Assembly: GCA_944324075.1 (NCBI GenBank)
Contig: CALUUZ010000002.1
Coordinates: forward strand, 186,001 to 250,000
Direction: 5' to 3'
DNA: 64,000 bases
DNA from: Candidatus Mailhella excrementigallinarum
GTDB lineage: Bacteria > Desulfobacterota > Desulfovibrionia > Desulfovibrionales > Desulfovibrionaceae
The position numbers and the translations under genes were made by a program. Positions 63,439-64,000 of the stretch are shown in pieces. Numbering within the stretch: the stretch's first letter is position 1; every line of letters begins with the position of its first letter. The notes beneath the pieces were generated by a model that saw only the letters and a program-made list of their open reading frames with translations, ran no database searches and was not told the DNA's origin.

Positions 63439-64000
63439 ATGAACAAGCTTGTCCCGAACATGCGCGGCCTTCCGGCGCGGGGATTCCTGTGTGCCCTTGC
63501 TCTGGCGCTCGCGGGGTGTACGGCGGCCGAACAGAAGCCCACGATCATCCAGCCCGTGACGCAGCCCATGGCATACCGCGAACCCGCTCCGACCTACAGC
63601 AATCCCGGCTCGATCTTCAGCGAGAGCGACGCGCTGCTGCTCTTTGACGATCATCGGGCCAAGCGCGTGGGCGATATCGTCATGGTCAATGTTGTGGAAA
63701 GCGCAAGCGCCGCCAATGAAGCCACCACCGACACCAACAGGGACAGCAATTCGGAATACGGCGTTTCCGCCCTGTTCGGCAGAAGCTCCATTCCTCTTGT
63801 GGGCGGCAAGGTAGGCAGCACTCCCATTCTGGGCACCAACACCAAGAAGGAATTTTCCGCCGACGGCTCCACCACGCGCAACAACAGGGTAACGGCCACG
63901 GTGGCCGCCCGCGTGGTCAATGTGCTGCCGGACGGCCTGCTGCGCATTGAGGGCGCGCGGGAGACCAAGGTCAACAACGAGACGCAGTTTCTCGTGGTGG
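63439..64000 (+). CDS. flgH: Flagellar L-ring protein FlgH, N-terminal part (cut by window edge)
   Basis: Outer-membrane lipoprotein forming the L-ring. ATG 63439 after GGAGGAAG; the frame is open to the window end (187 codons). Lipobox LAGC with the acylated Cys near residue 27, then the FlgH landmarks SIFSESDALLLFDDHRAKRVGDIVMVNVVESASA and NRVTATVAARVVNVLPDGLLRIEGAR. Fourth gene of the flgFGAH operon. Confidence 0.95.
   Translation, partial: MNKLVPNMRGLPARGFLCALALALAGCTAAEQKPTIIQPVTQPMAYREPAPTYSNPGSIFSESDALLLFDDHRAKRVGDIVMVNVVESASAANEATTDTNRDSNSEYGVSALFGRSSIPLVGGKVGSTPILGTNTKKEFSADGSTTRNNRVTATVAARVVNVLPDGLLRIEGARETKVNNETQFLVV

Overview
The window is a GC-rich chromosomal segment, most likely from a host-associated Desulfovibrionaceae (Desulfovibrionales) bacterium. 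The clues are an archaeal-type aromatic pathway operon (ADH synthase, dehydroquinate synthase II, fused chorismate mutase/prephenate dehydratase), the flgF-flgG-flgA-flgH order behind a sigma-54 promoter, and many short interspersed intergenic repeats. The genus cannot be fixed from this sequence alone.

Layout. 1-2.7 kb: start of thiC (cut by the window edge), an MFS exporter and a ferritin, all on the minus strand. 2.8-11.8 kb: a TonB-linked iron-uptake locus. It holds a TonB-dependent receptor, a DUF3649/PepSY/DUF3325 inner-membrane set, an OmpR-type response regulator with its kinase, and exbB-exbD-tonB. The two promoter regions share an 11-bp-period direct repeat that probably binds the regulator. 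12.2-15.4 kb: the aromatic operon, preceded by a previously unlisted 40-residue leader peptide packed with Phe/Tyr/Trp codons and a terminator/antiterminator pair, a classical attenuator. 15.6-18.9 kb: an Eis-like acetyltransferase, an MltC-like transglycosylase and an OmpH/Skp-like protein.

19.2-47.4 kb is the striking part: ten complete arylsulfate sulfotransferase (ASST) paralogs, three small secreted helix-hairpin-helix proteins, an unrecognised 970-residue exported protein, a YeiH-type (putative sulfate exporter) membrane protein and two tiny membrane proteins. An NtrC-type sigma-54 activator and a sensor kinase with a periplasmic solute-binding domain sit inside the same block; panBC interrupts it. 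Two near-consensus sigma-54 promoters (19299 and 32348) and a shared palindrome, TGTGCG-N6-CGCACA (19205, 26081 and degenerate pairs at 32247/32278), tie the parts into one likely regulon. By eye alignment with E. coli AssT, the ten ASSTs split in two. Four keep a His at the nucleophile position (GHxIEV). Six have Arg or Gln there, although the other active-site His residues are kept. The two kinds alternate along the array as Arg-type/His-type neighbours. I infer a periplasmic sulfate-ester handling system switched on by an extracellular ligand; its substrates are unknown.

47.9-60.3 kb: glmS, an HD-GYP phosphodiesterase, a Tat-exported metallophosphoesterase, a PAS-GGDEF protein with unusually AT-rich segments, two chemoreceptors and glnS. 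60.5-64 kb: flgF, flgG, flgA and the first part of flgH, behind a sigma-54 promoter. At least three families of intergenic repeat recur through the window. No tRNA, rRNA, CRISPR array, transposase or prophage gene was seen.
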